The notes below the pieces were generated by a model that ran no database searches, was not told where the DNA came from, and was given only the letters and a program-made list of their open reading frames with translations. The position numbers and the translations under genes are program-made. Positions 25,156 through 34,679 of a DNA stretch of 64,000 nt are shown here, piece by piece; the stretch's first letter is position 1, and each line of letters opens with the position of its first letter. The stretch is from positions 1,013,501 to 1,077,500 of the forward strand of contig NZ_JALJWR010000001.1 in the NCBI RefSeq assembly GCF_024169315.1. The letters run 5' to 3'. The DNA comes from Pseudomonas migulae. Its GTDB lineage: Bacteria; Pseudomonadota; Gammaproteobacteria; Pseudomonadales; Pseudomonadaceae.

Positions 25156-26094
25156 ATGCGCGAGATCAACCAACAACGGCTGCGGTATTTTCATGAAGTG
25201 CTGGTCCATGGCTCGATTCGCGGTGCGGCGGACAGCATCAATACGTCGCCCTCGGTGATCACGCGCCAGATCAAGCTGCTGGAAGAGGAATTGGGGGCGA
25301 AGCTGTTCGAGCGCCAGGCGCGCGGCGTGCAGCCCACCGAGGCCGCGGCGCACTTGCTGGAGTTCTGGCGAGGTTATCGCTCGCATCAGGAGAAGCTCGA
25401 AGACCAGCTCCAGGCGATCAAGGGCCTGCAGCAAGGCCATGTCCGAGTGGTGATCAGCGAAGGGTATGTCGATGCATTGGTGGACAACGTGCTCGCACCG
25501 TTTTGCAAACAGTACCCCAGGCTCGATGTCAGGCTGGACATCCTGCCCGTGGACGACGTGCTGAATGAAGTCGCCGAAAACCGTGCGCACATCGGCCTTG
25601 CCTACAGCCCTCCTCCGCATTCGCACATCGATTTTCGCGCGACGTCATCGCAGCCGGTGATGCTGCTGGTTCGACCCGATCATCCATTGGCATTGCGAGG
25701 GGGACCGGCAACTGTCGCGGACATCCTCACTTGCCAACTGGTATTGACGCCCCCCACGTTCGGTATCGGTCATGCGATCAAGATGCTGGAGTACGCCGAG
25801 AAGATCGAAATCCGCCCGGCGCTGGTCAGCAACTCCCTCGCAGCGCTCAAGCGCCTGGTGGCCTCCGGAGATTTTGCGTCGTTGCTTGGCGAGTTCGCGG
25901 CCTATCGGGAAATCGCCAAGGGCAGCCTGGCGGCGGTGTCGATCGACCATCCGCTGTTTCTGGGTGTGGAGGCGAAACTGCTGGTGAAGTCCGGCCGACC
26001 ACTGGCTGCCCCGGCTCAGGAGTTGCTGAACTGGATGTTGCAGCGGCTGCCGATGTTTGCTTCTGACAGCGAAGCTGCATTGGCTTCACGGTGA
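25156..26094 (+). CDS. LysR-family regulator of the porin/creatininase cluster
   Basis: 312 residues. The N-terminal winged helix ([44 protein letters not shown]) spans about residues 8-52, followed by a two-lobed effector domain. It is transcribed away from the MFS-creatininase-RidA operon and shares one candidate operator with it and a second with the OprD gene. It probably responds to the transported compound. Confidence 0.92.
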   Translation: MREINQQRLRYFHEVLVHGSIRGAADSINTSPSVITRQIKLLEEELGAKLFERQARGVQPTEAAAHLLEFWRGYRSHQEKLEDQLQAIKGLQQGHVRVVISEGYVDALVDNVLAPFCKQYPRLDVRLDILPVDDVLNEVAENRAHIGLAYSPPPHSHIDFRATSSQPVMLLVRPDHPLALRGGPATVADILTCQLVLTPPTFGIGHAIKMLEYAEKIEIRPALVSNSLAALKRLVASGDFASLLGEFAAYREIAKGSLAAVSIDHPLFLGVEAKLLVKSGRPLAAPAQELLNWMLQRLPMFASDSEAALASR

Positions 26095-26271
26095 CCTCCG
26101 CCTCGCTTGCTGATCAGCTCAATGAACGGCGCAAGCGTGGAATTGGCATTGCCTGAACCTCATCCATACGTCAGGATTCCACCCTTTTTTGATCGGCAGA
26201 AGCAAGCGTGGAACGTCTTTTCGTTATGCCCTTCGATAGTCGATACTCAAGTTACGGACCGAGTAGAAAAT

Positions 26272-26430
26272 ATGAATCGCCAGAAAAAACTACAGCAGTT
26301 GTTCAAGGCCAAAGCCAAAAAGGCCAGCGTCAAACTGGCACCGAAAAAGCCCAAGTACATCAGCAAGGCCGACCGATTGAAACTGGACGCTGAACCTGCT
26401 CAAGACTCGACCGATGCAGTTGAGAACTGA
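26272..26430 (+). CDS. small lysine-rich protein (DUF2986-like)
   Basis: 52 residues from the ATG at 26272; the longer upstream reading is not credible. The chain MNRQKKLQQLFKAKAKKASVK, then KYISKADRLKL and an acidic tail, resembles small conserved DUF2986 proteins of gamma-proteobacteria. Highly basic, likely nucleic-acid-binding; function not known. It stands alone between the LysR and pirin genes. The 177 bases before and 169 after show no other feature. Confidence 0.65.
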   Translation: MNRQKKLQQLFKAKAKKASVKLAPKKPKYISKADRLKLDAEPAQDSTDAVEN

Positions 26431-26599
26431 GTCATGCTCCCTGCACAAACTCGCTGACGATGGGCCGTTCCAATCGCGACGTCTTTGCAAAGGCCGTTGT
26501 CGATATCAACCAGCGGACCTCAGCCACGGTCGAACGCCACGGTGAAACGCTGAGCGTATCGGCCTCGCTGCGGCTGAGTTTGTCGCCCAGCCGCTCGAG

Positions 26600-27493
26600 T
26601 TACTTGAAAACCGGTACCGAAGCCGATCGGTCAGGGTTTTGCAGGTACTCGCGCAGCCGAACGCCAATCTCTGCAATTTTTGCCTCTCCCGCGCGCAAGG
26701 CTTTCGGGTTGGTGTGCACGGAGTAGCTTCCCAGCGCCAGATCATAGGGATGAGGCGTCGCTGAACCGATCACGAACACTGCATCTTTTTGCACCGCCAT
26801 CAGCGTAACGGCGCCATTGCCCGGTTCGAAGACAGCCATTTCCCCGGCGTTGACCAGGCCAGGCGCACTGAGAGCCCCTCGACTGACACTCAACCACAGT
26901 GACTCGTGGTCATTGGGCGGCACATAGGTCCAGGACTCCCCGGCTTGCAGCGTGACCAGCAGGTAGTTCATTCCATCAGGTGCGCGGACCGGACTCTTGA
27001 CCCCTTCATACGCCCCGAGAATTACCCGCGCCGGCCCCACTTCAGGCATCACGCTCGACTCCAGGTATTGACTGTCGACACTCGCGTTTTCCAACGCGGG
27101 CGGCAGTGCAACCCACAGCTGAAAACCCTGGATCCGCTTCGAGGTCCCGACCGACATCTCCTTGCCGTGCCAGACCCCGCCGCCCGCCCGCATCCATTCG
27201 ACACCCCCATAGTCAATCATCCCCGACCCCGACCCGGCATCCTCGAAACGCAAATTACCTTCGGTAATGACGGTGACGGTGGCGATCCCCGAGTGCGGAT
27301 GCATCGGCATGCCATGAATGAAGGAGCTCTCGCCTTCAAACAGATCGAGAAAAACGAAAGGCTTGATCAGGTGACCCAGGTCCGAAGGGCTCATCAACCG
27401 GACAATGGAACCGTGCCCGCTGCCGGTGGTGCGATAGCTGATTGCGCGTGTAGAACCGGCAACGATACCAACAGGTTGTTGCTGAATAGTCAT
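26600..27493 (-). CDS. pirin-family protein
   Basis: 297 residues, a bicupin. The N-terminal cupin has HGMPMHPHSGIATVTVITEG with metal-binding His residues and VEWMRAGGGVWHGKEM. Pirins bind iron; some have quercetinase activity and some act as redox-dependent cofactors. It is divergent from a LysR gene 107 bases away, an arrangement often seen for pirins. Confidence 0.92.
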   Translation of the reverse strand: MTIQQQPVGIVAGSTRAISYRTTGSGHGSIVRLMSPSDLGHLIKPFVFLDLFEGESSFIHGMPMHPHSGIATVTVITEGNLRFEDAGSGSGMIDYGGVEWMRAGGGVWHGKEMSVGTSKRIQGFQLWVALPPALENASVDSQYLESSVMPEVGPARVILGAYEGVKSPVRAPDGMNYLLVTLQAGESWTYVPPNDHESLWLSVSRGALSAPGLVNAGEMAVFEPGNGAVTLMAVQKDAVFVIGSATPHPYDLALGSYSVHTNPKALRAGEAKIAEIGVRLREYLQNPDRSASVPVFK

Positions 27494-27600
27494 GGTGATT
27501 ACTCACAGAACAGATACCTGAACAATAGGGCCAGGCCGATTGCTTGATTAGCCGATACAATTGGATTGCACTCGTCCACCAGCGTCAGGAATCGCCCGCC

Positions 27601-28512
27601 ATGATCGACCTCAATGACATCGCCATGTTCGTGCAGGTAGTGCGCAGCGGCAGCTTTGCAGAAGCGGCGCGACGGCTGGGCATGCCGCCCAATACCGTGA
27701 GTCGCCGGATCCTGCAGCTCGAAGCGCATCTCGGCACGCGGCTGCTGCAACGCTCCACCCGCAAACTCACGCTGACCAGTGCCGGCCAAGGCTTTCATGA
27801 GCGTTGCGCGGAAGCGGTCGACGGCCTGCTCGAAGCAGGACAGGCGTTGCTGACGGGCAGCAACGAACCCAGTGGCCTGGTGCGCGTGGCGGCGCCGGCC
27901 GACTTCTTCGACTTCTTCGAGATGGAGTGGGTGACCGAATTTCTGACCGCGCATCCACGTGTGCGACTCGACTTCGTGCTCAGCGATGCGAAGGCCGACT
28001 TGATCGCAGAGCAGATCGACGTGGCCTTTCGCGGCGGGTCGCTGCGTGATTCTGGCTATGTCGGTCGCCAGATCCTTGACCCCCGCAGCGTCGGGATGGT
28101 CGCAAGTCCCTCCTACCTCGCGGCACGCGGCGCACCCCGCTCGTTGCAGGACCTGGTGAATCACGACTGCGTGATCTCCGCGCATCCCGGCGGCTCCGCC
28201 ACCTGGCGTCTGGTCGGCCCCAATGGCGAGGAAGAAGTGCAAGTGGCCGGGCGCTTCAGCGGCAATACCGCGCAGGCGCTGCGCAAGGCCGCCGTGGCCG
28301 GACTCGGCATCGCCCTGCTCCCGCCCGTGATGGCCAGGCTCGACATTCAGGCCGGTGTGCTCGCCCCGGTGCTACCTCACTATCAACCCAACGGCTACGG
28401 CATGAACGTGCTGTATCCGAGCCGACGACAACTTCCGCTCGCGGTATCGGCATTCATCGGGCTGGTGATCCAGAAGATGAATGCGGCGGATGCACCGGAC
28501 GTGTCTCAATAG
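27601..28512 (+). CDS. LysR-family regulator divergent from pirin
   Basis: 303 residues from the ATG at 27601; an ATG at 27544 is in frame but unlikely. The helix-turn-helix is MFVQVVRSGSFAEAARRLGMPPNTVSRRILQLEAHLGTRLLQRSTRKL, of the AaeR/DmlR-like branch. The C-terminal half is a normal substrate-binding domain. The shared intergenic region suggests it controls the pirin gene. Confidence 0.92.
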   Translation: MIDLNDIAMFVQVVRSGSFAEAARRLGMPPNTVSRRILQLEAHLGTRLLQRSTRKLTLTSAGQGFHERCAEAVDGLLEAGQALLTGSNEPSGLVRVAAPADFFDFFEMEWVTEFLTAHPRVRLDFVLSDAKADLIAEQIDVAFRGGSLRDSGYVGRQILDPRSVGMVASPSYLAARGAPRSLQDLVNHDCVISAHPGGSATWRLVGPNGEEEVQVAGRFSGNTAQALRKAAVAGLGIALLPPVMARLDIQAGVLAPVLPHYQPNGYGMNVLYPSRRQLPLAVSAFIGLVIQKMNAADAPDVSQ

Positions 28513-28588
28513 CGAACGGCAATCGAAACGTCAGGCGTGCGCGGCGATTGCGGAGGGGCAGCCAATCATTTTTGACTGGGCCACCGTC

Positions 28589-28615
28589 ATCGCCAGCAGG
28601 CTGGCTCCCACAGGG
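28589..28615. repeat. single REP-like element
   Basis: ATCGCCAGCAGGCTGGCTCCCACAGG resembles the Pseudomonas REP hairpin (GCxxGCxxGC-type stem then CTCCCACAGG). The 275 bases from 28513 to 28787 hold this and no convincing gene. Confidence 0.55.
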
Positions 28616-28787
28616 ATTCAGCGGCGATCACAACACCGGCGAACGCCAATGTGGGGAGATTCTATGTTGCAGGGCAACCCTGCCACTTCGGGCCGGCTGG
28701 TACTCGCTCTGATTTTTCATCAGGGCAAATGTCACCTGGCAGAGTTTCCGGGCGAGAGCTACCAATGCCTGAGTTTTCGAGAAGCCT

Positions 28788-30380
28788 CTAGCCACGGTTC
28801 ACGTCGCGCGCTTTCCCGTAGCGCGAGAGTCCGATCTTGATGCCGACCAGCAGAGGGGCGGCTACGACAAACAGCAGGGCGACGGAGAAAAATGCGGTAT
28901 CGAAGGCAATCACCGCAGCCTGCCCTGTCACCGTCTTGCCCAGCAAGCTGGTCGCGGCGCGGCCGGCCGCCACCGGGTCCATGCCCTTCCCCGCCAGCAT
29001 CGACGTGGTGGTCGTCAGCCGTTCGATGAGCGCATGCCCCCCTGAGGTGACGTTGGCGCCGAGGACGTTGCCATTGATGACGATGTGATGCTCGATCAGG
29101 GTCTGCAACCCTGCGACGCCCATCAAGCCCCCCAACTGACGCCCCGTATTGAACAAGCCGATGCCGCAGGCGAGGTTGCGGCTGTTGAGGTCGGTGAAGG
29201 CGATCAGGGTGATCGACAGAAACAGGAAGCCAAGGCCCAGGCCGCGCAGCTGGATGGCCGCCATCATATCGGCGGCGCCGCTTTCGCTGGTGGAACCGGA
29301 CAGCATCCACATCGCCGCCATAATCATCAAAATGCCAAAAGGCACGGTCGCCACCGGTGGAACGTGGCGGACCTTGAACAGAAACGCTGCAATGAGCAGC
29401 GAGCCGATAAAAAAGCCGCCACTGGGCAACAGGAGCAGGCCGGCATCGGTCGGCGTGAACGCCAGCACCGACAGGGCGAACGCCGGAATCAGGTACGCGC
29501 TGCCGAACAACGCGGCGCCAGCGACGAAACTGACGCAAAAGGCAAAGGTGAAATCGCTCGATTTGCACACCGTGAAATCGAACAGCCCCTGTTTTTTGAC
29601 CAGCGCTTGCTGACCGAGAAAGGCCAGCAGCGCGGCGGCGCCGAGTATCGTCAGCCACTCGATATGAGGTTCCTCGAACCAGTCCCAACGGCTGCCCTGG
29701 CTGAGCACATAGGTAAAACAGAACAGGGTCGCAGAAATCAGTGAGAGCCCGAGCCAGTCAAAGGACCGTTGCCGCACCTTGGCAGGCACCGGGTGTTCTG
29801 CGATGAGCAAAAGGCCGGTTGCCGCCAGGGCCAGCGGCACCACGCAGAGGAAAATCCAGGTCCAGGACTGGCTGTCGATCAACCACCCTTGCAGGGCGGG
29901 AGCGAGGGTCCCGGGCGCGACCACGGAGCCCATGGCAAACAGGGCTTGCAGGATCGGCTGGAGCGCACGCGGATAGGCACGAAAAATCATCGCCTGCCCC
30001 GCTACCAGCAAGACGCCGCCGGCGAAGCCTTGAATGATGCGAAGTGCGATCAGCAGGTCCAGACGAGCAGTGATGGCGGCCATGCCGCACGCCAGCCCCA
30101 TGATCAGGGTGGCGCCGATGATCACAGTGCGCGAATTGAAACGCTGCAACAGCCAAGGTGCGGTCATGAACCCAATCAGCTTGAGCGTAATGTAGCCGAC
30201 ATCCAGCCAGGCGAATTCGTCAGGTGTCGCATAGGTGTCGCCGATGATGTCGGCGCGGCCGAGCGACAGCACGGTGCCGGCGATCGCTTCCGTCAGCGTG
30301 GCCAGCACGATGCCCACCATCAGCAGTACGCCGGTCCTGGTTCGGGTGCTGCCCGGCGTGATGCTCGCAAGCGTGTTCAC
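28788..30380 (-). CDS. emrB: EmrB-type DHA2-family MFS drug exporter
   Basis: 530 residues with about fourteen membrane segments, the DHA2 pattern. Typical pieces are WLDVGYITLKLIGFMTAPWLLQRFNSRTVIIG, IIQGFAGGVLLVAGQAMIFRAYP and FNTGRQLGGLMG. It works with an EmrA-type adaptor and an outer-membrane channel to expel toxic compounds. Its ATG overlaps the emrA stop by four bases. Substrates unknown. Confidence 0.88.
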   Translation of the reverse strand: MNTLASITPGSTRTRTGVLLMVGIVLATLTEAIAGTVLSLGRADIIGDTYATPDEFAWLDVGYITLKLIGFMTAPWLLQRFNSRTVIIGATLIMGLACGMAAITARLDLLIALRIIQGFAGGVLLVAGQAMIFRAYPRALQPILQALFAMGSVVAPGTLAPALQGWLIDSQSWTWIFLCVVPLALAATGLLLIAEHPVPAKVRQRSFDWLGLSLISATLFCFTYVLSQGSRWDWFEEPHIEWLTILGAAALLAFLGQQALVKKQGLFDFTVCKSSDFTFAFCVSFVAGAALFGSAYLIPAFALSVLAFTPTDAGLLLLPSGGFFIGSLLIAAFLFKVRHVPPVATVPFGILMIMAAMWMLSGSTSESGAADMMAAIQLRGLGLGFLFLSITLIAFTDLNSRNLACGIGLFNTGRQLGGLMGVAGLQTLIEHHIVINGNVLGANVTSGGHALIERLTTTTSMLAGKGMDPVAAGRAATSLLGKTVTGQAAVIAFDTAFFSVALLFVVAAPLLVGIKIGLSRYGKARDVNRG

Positions 30381-31474
30381 GAGCCTTCCCCTTGCGTCAC
30401 CTCCACCCGGGCGGACAGGCCTGGCACGATGCGCCCCGGCAGCGGGTTATCCGCCAGACGGATCTTCACGGGGACGCGCTGCACGACGCGCACAAAATTA
30501 CCGGTCGCGTTGTCAGGCGGCAGCAAGCTGAACGCCGCTCCACTCCCCGGTGCAAAGCTGTCGACCACGCCAGTCAATGCCGTGTCGGGGTAGCCATCGA
30601 CCGTGATGCGCACGGGTTGGCCGGGATGGATATGTTCGAGTTGGGTTTCCTTGAAATTGGCCACGACCCACACATCGTGGACCGGCACGATATCGAGCAG
30701 GGAAACGCCCGGCGTCACGAAACGGCCGAGACGAATCTGGCGATTACCGACCACACCCTCCACCGGTGCGTGCACCACGGTGTGGTCGAGATCGATCTGG
30801 GCGAGATCCCGCGCGGCCTGTGCTTGCAACACGGCAGCCACGGCAGCCTCTCTTTCAGCCACGTACACGGCAATGGTCTGCTGTTGCGCCTCGACCGTTG
30901 CCGAAGCGGCCGATACCGACGCCGCGGCTCTGGATTGCGCGGTGCCGGTTTCATCGACCAGGGCCTGGCTGACCGCGTTGCTGACGATCAGTTTACGGCT
31001 GCGGTCATGGGTCTTGGTCGCCAGGTTCATGTCGGCGGTGGCCGAACGTCTTTGGGCTTCGGCCTGCCGAATCAACGCACGCTGAAGCTGGATCTGTGCA
31101 TCGACATGGGTCAGGCGCGCCTGGGCCGCGCTGACATTGGCCACGGCTTGCGCAAGTTTGGCGCGATAGTCGCGGTCATCGATTCGGAACAGCACATCAC
31201 CTGCGCATACGGTCTGGCTGTCCTCGACCTCCAGCGCCGTGACGTATCCGGCGACCTTGGCGGCCAGCGAGGTGACGTCACCACGGACATAGGCGTTGTC
31301 GGTCGAGGCCACACCGCTGGAAAACGTCATGGCGCCCCACGCCACCACAACCACCACGGCAGCCACGCACAGCAAAATGCCGATGATCTTGCGCTTGCTG
31401 CGTCCCGCCACGACGTGAGGAGCCCCGGTGCTGGCGTCGGCGGTGATGGTGGCTTTGTCCTGGAGCGCGTTCAT
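30377..31474 (-). CDS. emrA: EmrA/HlyD-type membrane fusion adaptor
   Basis: 365 residues: one membrane segment near residues 30-50 (IIGILLCVAAVVVVVAWG), a biotinyl-lipoyl-like half (LAAKVAGYVTALEVEDSQTVCAGDVLFRID), a long coiled-coil hairpin rich in Ala/Gln, and the returning half VVHAPVEGVVGNRQIRLGRFVTPG. It bridges EmrB to an outer-membrane factor. A TolC-like partner is not in the operon. Confidence 0.9.
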   Translation of the reverse strand: MNALQDKATITADASTGAPHVVAGRSKRKIIGILLCVAAVVVVVAWGAMTFSSGVASTDNAYVRGDVTSLAAKVAGYVTALEVEDSQTVCAGDVLFRIDDRDYRAKLAQAVANVSAAQARLTHVDAQIQLQRALIRQAEAQRRSATADMNLATKTHDRSRKLIVSNAVSQALVDETGTAQSRAAASVSAASATVEAQQQTIAVYVAEREAAVAAVLQAQAARDLAQIDLDHTVVHAPVEGVVGNRQIRLGRFVTPGVSLLDIVPVHDVWVVANFKETQLEHIHPGQPVRITVDGYPDTALTGVVDSFAPGSGAAFSLLPPDNATGNFVRVVQRVPVKIRLADNPLPGRIVPGLSARVEVTQGEGS

Positions 31475-31569
31475 TTTTTCATTTCCTGTTCAATGCCTGG
31501 AACTGCAGCAGCCACGGGCGGCAGAGATCTGCCGCCGGGCTGTCGAGCCTTCATCAGCGCCTGATCGGC

Positions 31570-31983
31570 TCAGGGTTTGATAGGTGTAACGAGCTCCTTT
31601 TCCTCGGTGTCGAGGACAAACACCGCCAACAGGCGCGCAGGTTGGGTGTCACTGGCGTTGGCGCTGACCAGGTGCACGGAGCCCGGTTCTTCTACGAAGT
31701 TTTCGCCCACCTTGTAGATCTTTTCCGGCTCGCCTTTGACTTTGATGCGAAACGAGCCCTCCAGGACCGTCGCATAAATGAAGGCCGTTTTCGGATGGGT
31801 GTGGGACGGCGACGCAGCACCCGGCCCATACTCGACGACCACGCCTCTCATGCTCTTGCCGGGGATGTTGGGAATGGGACGGTCGAACACGACCGTCACC
31901 TTGCCGGCGGCCGGCTCTGCCGCGGACGCTGAGCTGATCGAGAGCGCTGCGAAGACAGCGGCTATTAGCAATCGGGTAACCAT
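31570..31983 (-). CDS. exported cupin-domain protein
   Basis: 137 residues with a signal peptide (LLIAAVFAALSISSASA). The cupin motif 1 reads GAASPSHTHPKTAFIYATVLEGSF with two His ligands; motif 2 is weaker (PGSVHLVSANAS). Single-domain periplasmic cupins of this kind are mostly uncharacterised. It lies between the nmrA-like and emrA genes on the same strand, probably one operon. Confidence 0.8.
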   Translation of the reverse strand: MVTRLLIAAVFAALSISSASAAEPAAGKVTVVFDRPIPNIPGKSMRGVVVEYGPGAASPSHTHPKTAFIYATVLEGSFRIKVKGEPEKIYKVGENFVEEPGSVHLVSANASDTQPARLLAVFVLDTEEKELVTPIKP

Positions 31984-32027
31984 GGGATTTCTCCTGGATT
32001 CGTAGGGAAACGTGAGGGGGCGATTCG

Positions 32028-32780
32028 TTACTGCGCTGTCGACCGGGCCAGCCAGTCTTCGAAGCGCATTGCACCCAGGCGTGGGTTTTTGCCTGGAACC
32101 AGCGATTGATCGTCGAGCACGGAACCGAAGTAACGCGCATGCACGTCCGGCACGACCCGACGGCTGTCCTGGGTCGCGCGCAAAAAGCGTCTGACCAGTT
32201 CGTCGATCGGCAGAGCTTCGGGACCCGCGACTTCGACCGTGCCATTGACGGGCGCTGCCAGCACGACATCGGCCAGCGCCGCCACGACATCGTCGGACCC
32301 GATCGGCTGGATCAACGCCGGCGAAACACAAAGCTCCTCGCCGACGGTGAACGACTGGGCAATGCCGCCGACAAATTCGAAGAACTGCGTGGCACGCAAA
32401 ATGGTGTAAGGAATGCCGGACGCCTTGATCAGGTTTTCCTGTGCGACCTTGGCCCGGAAATACCCGTTTTCTGGAAGCCGTTCGCTCCCGACAATCGACA
32501 GGGCAACGTGATGACGAACCCCGGCAGCGGCTTCGGCGGCCAGCAGGTTACGACTGGAGGTCTGGAAGAAATCGAGGACGGCCTGGTCCTCCCACGACGG
32601 CGCGTTGGCCACGTCGACCACCACATCAGCCCCGTCTATCGCTTCGGCCAGGCCTTCGCGGGTGATGCTGTTCACGCCCGTGCTGGGGCTGGCGGCGAAC
32701 GCGTCATGGCCGCGTTCGCGGAGGGTGTTTACAAGTTTCGATCCGATGAGGCCGGAGCCCCCGATGACGACGATCTTCAT
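32028..32780 (-). CDS. NmrA-like/atypical SDR NAD(P)-binding protein
   Basis: 250 residues from the ATG at 32780. The nucleotide-binding loop is VVIGGSGLIGSKLVNTLRERGH at the N-terminus and there is no classical YxxxK catalytic pair (atypical SDR). Such proteins act as redox sensors or reductases. It is the first gene of an operon with the cupin and emrAB genes; a 24-base palindrome lies about 150 bases upstream. Confidence 0.82.
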   Translation of the reverse strand: MKIVVIGGSGLIGSKLVNTLRERGHDAFAASPSTGVNSITREGLAEAIDGADVVVDVANAPSWEDQAVLDFFQTSSRNLLAAEAAAGVRHHVALSIVGSERLPENGYFRAKVAQENLIKASGIPYTILRATQFFEFVGGIAQSFTVGEELCVSPALIQPIGSDDVVAALADVVLAAPVNGTVEVAGPEALPIDELVRRFLRATQDSRRVVPDVHARYFGSVLDDQSLVPGKNPRLGAMRFEDWLARSTAQ

Positions 32781-32932
32781 GGCTTTTCTCCACTTGTCGA
32801 CTGCAACATTGCGTCGGTGTAGAGAGATTGCCTGCACGCGTGAAACAAGTCCTTGCGCCGGGCTTGGGTTTGCCTTGGCGATCGCTTGAATTTTCGTCCA
32901 AAGACACGGTGGTCTTGAGCGGGATTTTCGGG

Positions 32933-32956
32933 TGAAACAGGTACAAACCTGTTTCA
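32933..32956. promoter_or_regulatory. perfect palindrome, candidate operator of the nmrA-cupin-emrAB operon
   Basis: TGAAACAGGT-ACAA-ACCTGTTTCA: two 10-base arms around four bases. Neither side has a T-run, so it is not a terminator. Size and symmetry fit a TetR-family operator, although no TetR gene is in the window. Confidence 0.55.
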
Positions 32957-33026
32957 GATGGGTCGGCTTGGAGTTATTTTGCGGCAGACAGAAATCAGCC
33001 AGAAGCGTCCACTATGGACGTTGGAT

Positions 33027-33944
33027 TCAGATTTGCAGTGTCCCCCTTACCAAGGCTTCCAGCCTGGGCAAGATACCCGCTTCGTCACTGCCCAAAATGG
33101 CGATCGAAGAACCACGCAACCCTGCAGACGAAGCTGCAGCTGCGTCGCCGACCAAAGCCACTGGGCAGCTAACGCCCATTTGAAGGGCACGCAGGCGCTT
33201 GTGCGCATCCGCCTGCAGTGGTGCCTGGACCAACAGCACCAGCGCGGCGGGCTCAATCGCCTCACACAGCAGCGGCAACTCTTCCAGTGGCTGGCCCGTG
33301 CTCAGCACCTCGATGCGCAGCTGGTCACTACTCATCAACAAACCGGCACTCAACAGTTCCAGTTCGCGCGCATGGCCCGAACCGTCTGCCAGCAGCACGC
33401 AGGCACCGTTGCTCTGGTTCATCTGCAGGCGCAATAACATCCGCGCACGCAAGAAGGCGTCAAGGAACAGCCACTGACTGCGACGGCCGAAAGCATTGCC
33501 GGTTGCCAGGCTGCGCCAGACCGGAAGCAGAATTGCCTCCAGTACCGTAGCCTTCGGATAGATCGTGAATAGTTGCCCGTGAAGGCGCTCAAGCTCAGCA
33601 CCATCAAAAGCCTGCGCGGCACGATGAACGGCCTCTTGCCACTGGACCAGGGGGGCTTCGGTCGAGTCTGATGCAGAGAGAGTGGGCGTGTCCTGCTGGC
33701 GGAGGAGCAATGCGCCTATCTTGCTGATCGGCAGCCCCCGGCTGGTCCAGAGCATGATGCTGCGGATATGTTCGATGTCCTGTTGCGAATACAGGCGATG
33801 CCCGCCCACCGTGCGCACCGGTCGGATCAGCCCATGGCGACGCTCCCAGGCCCGCAGGGTGATCGGGTTGACGCCGGTCAGGCTGGCGACTTCCCGCATG
33901 GGGAGCAAGACGTCGTCGGAGGCGGATTCGATGGGCTCGGTCAT
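33027..33944 (-). CDS. litR: MerR-family light regulator, class II LitR-like
   Basis: About 305 residues from the ATG at 33944 (an ATG at 33959 is possible). The N-terminal MerR helix-turn-helix is REVASLTGVNPITLRAWERRHGLIRPVRTVGGHRLYSQQDIEHI. The C-terminal half keeps the length of a cobalamin-binding domain, but the segment that in CarH-type proteins reads H-E-L-G reads R-E-L-E here (GHARELELLSAG), so the cobalt-ligating His appears lost. That is the class II LitR pattern of P. putida, where a short LOV protein takes over light sensing. The LOV gene is divergent next door. Confidence 0.85.
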   Translation of the reverse strand: MTEPIESASDDVLLPMREVASLTGVNPITLRAWERRHGLIRPVRTVGGHRLYSQQDIEHIRSIMLWTSRGLPISKIGALLLRQQDTPTLSASDSTEAPLVQWQEAVHRAAQAFDGAELERLHGQLFTIYPKATVLEAILLPVWRSLATGNAFGRRSQWLFLDAFLRARMLLRLQMNQSNGACVLLADGSGHARELELLSAGLLMSSDQLRIEVLSTGQPLEELPLLCEAIEPAALVLLVQAPLQADAHKRLRALQMGVSCPVALVGDAAAASSAGLRGSSIAILGSDEAGILPRLEALVRGTLQI

Positions 33945-34108
33945 TGAAGGTCGTAGCATCCTTAAGGTGTCGGCATTCTAAACCAGGCAAGACCGGTTTT
34001 AACCAGCATCAATCGATATCCGGCCTCCCCGCGCCGCCCCATCTAGGCATCGCCGTCGCTGACGGCTACGCTGTGGGTCAACCCCATGAACCACAGCGAA
34101 CCCAGACC

Positions 34109-34555
34109 ATGATCGACTCCAAACTCCTGCAGCTTATGGTCGAAGCCTCCAATGACGGCATCGTCGTGGCCGAGCAGGAAGGCAATGACAGCATTCTCAT
34201 TTATGCCAACCCTGCCTTCGAGCGCCTGACTGGCTACACTGCCGACGACATTCTCTACCAGGATTGCCGGTTCCTGCAGGCAGACGATCATGATCAGACC
34301 GGCCTCGAGGCAATCCGCGCTGCCATCCGCCTCGGTCAGCCTTGCCGTCAGGTACTGCGCAACTATCGCAAGGATGGCAGCCTGTTCTGGAACGAGCTGT
34401 CTATCACTCCCGTGCACAATGATGCCGACCAGTTGACCTACTACATTGGCATACAGCACGACGTCAGCGACAAGATTGCCGCGCTGGAAAGAATTGAGTC
34501 ACTCGAGACCGAAGTGACCGAGCTTCGCCGTCAACTGGCAAGGCTCGGTGGCTAA
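34109..34555 (+). CDS. short LOV-domain blue-light receptor (PpSB1-LOV-like)
   Basis: 148 residues: one PAS/LOV domain with short helical caps and no output domain. The flavin-adduct cysteine is C53 in YQDCRFLQ, followed by NYRKDGSLFWNELSITPV and YYIGIQHDVS, very close to P. putida PpSB1-LOV. It binds FMN and forms a blue-light thiol adduct. In P. putida this protein relieves repression by class II LitR. The C-terminal helix (IESLETEVTELRRQLARL) is a dimerising coiled coil. Confidence 0.93.
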   Translation: MIDSKLLQLMVEASNDGIVVAEQEGNDSILIYANPAFERLTGYTADDILYQDCRFLQADDHDQTGLEAIRAAIRLGQPCRQVLRNYRKDGSLFWNELSITPVHNDADQLTYYIGIQHDVSDKIAALERIESLETEVTELRRQLARLGG

Positions 34556-34585
34556 CGACGAGTAGCGCTACGACCGACAAAAAAG

Positions 34586-34661
34586 TGTACAAGAATATTG
34601 ACTTGTACAATATTCCCCGTAGGCTTCAGTTAAATCTGTACAGTTTTTTCAACTTGTACAA
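34586..34661 (+). promoter_or_regulatory. four TGTACA motifs, candidate LitR operators of the light-inducible operon
   Basis: TGTACA at 34586-34591, 34604-34609, 34637-34642 and 34655-34660: two pairs, each with an 18-base start-to-start spacing. The 2nd and 4th lie in CTTGTACAAT, which also contains a TACAAT -10-like hexamer. LitR bound here would cover the promoter. The first gene starts at 34680. Confidence 0.75.
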
Positions 34662-34679
34662 TTTTTCCCGGGGCCTGCC

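Noticed and set aside
28481..28840. 119-codon ORF after the pirin-linked LysR gene
   Set aside because: It crosses a REP-like repeat and runs into the emrB 3' end antisense; composition is not protein-like.
33006..33020. CGTCCA-CTA-TGGACG hairpin near the end of litR
   Set aside because: Lies beyond the stop with no T-run and only a 6-bp stem; not convincing as a terminator or operator.
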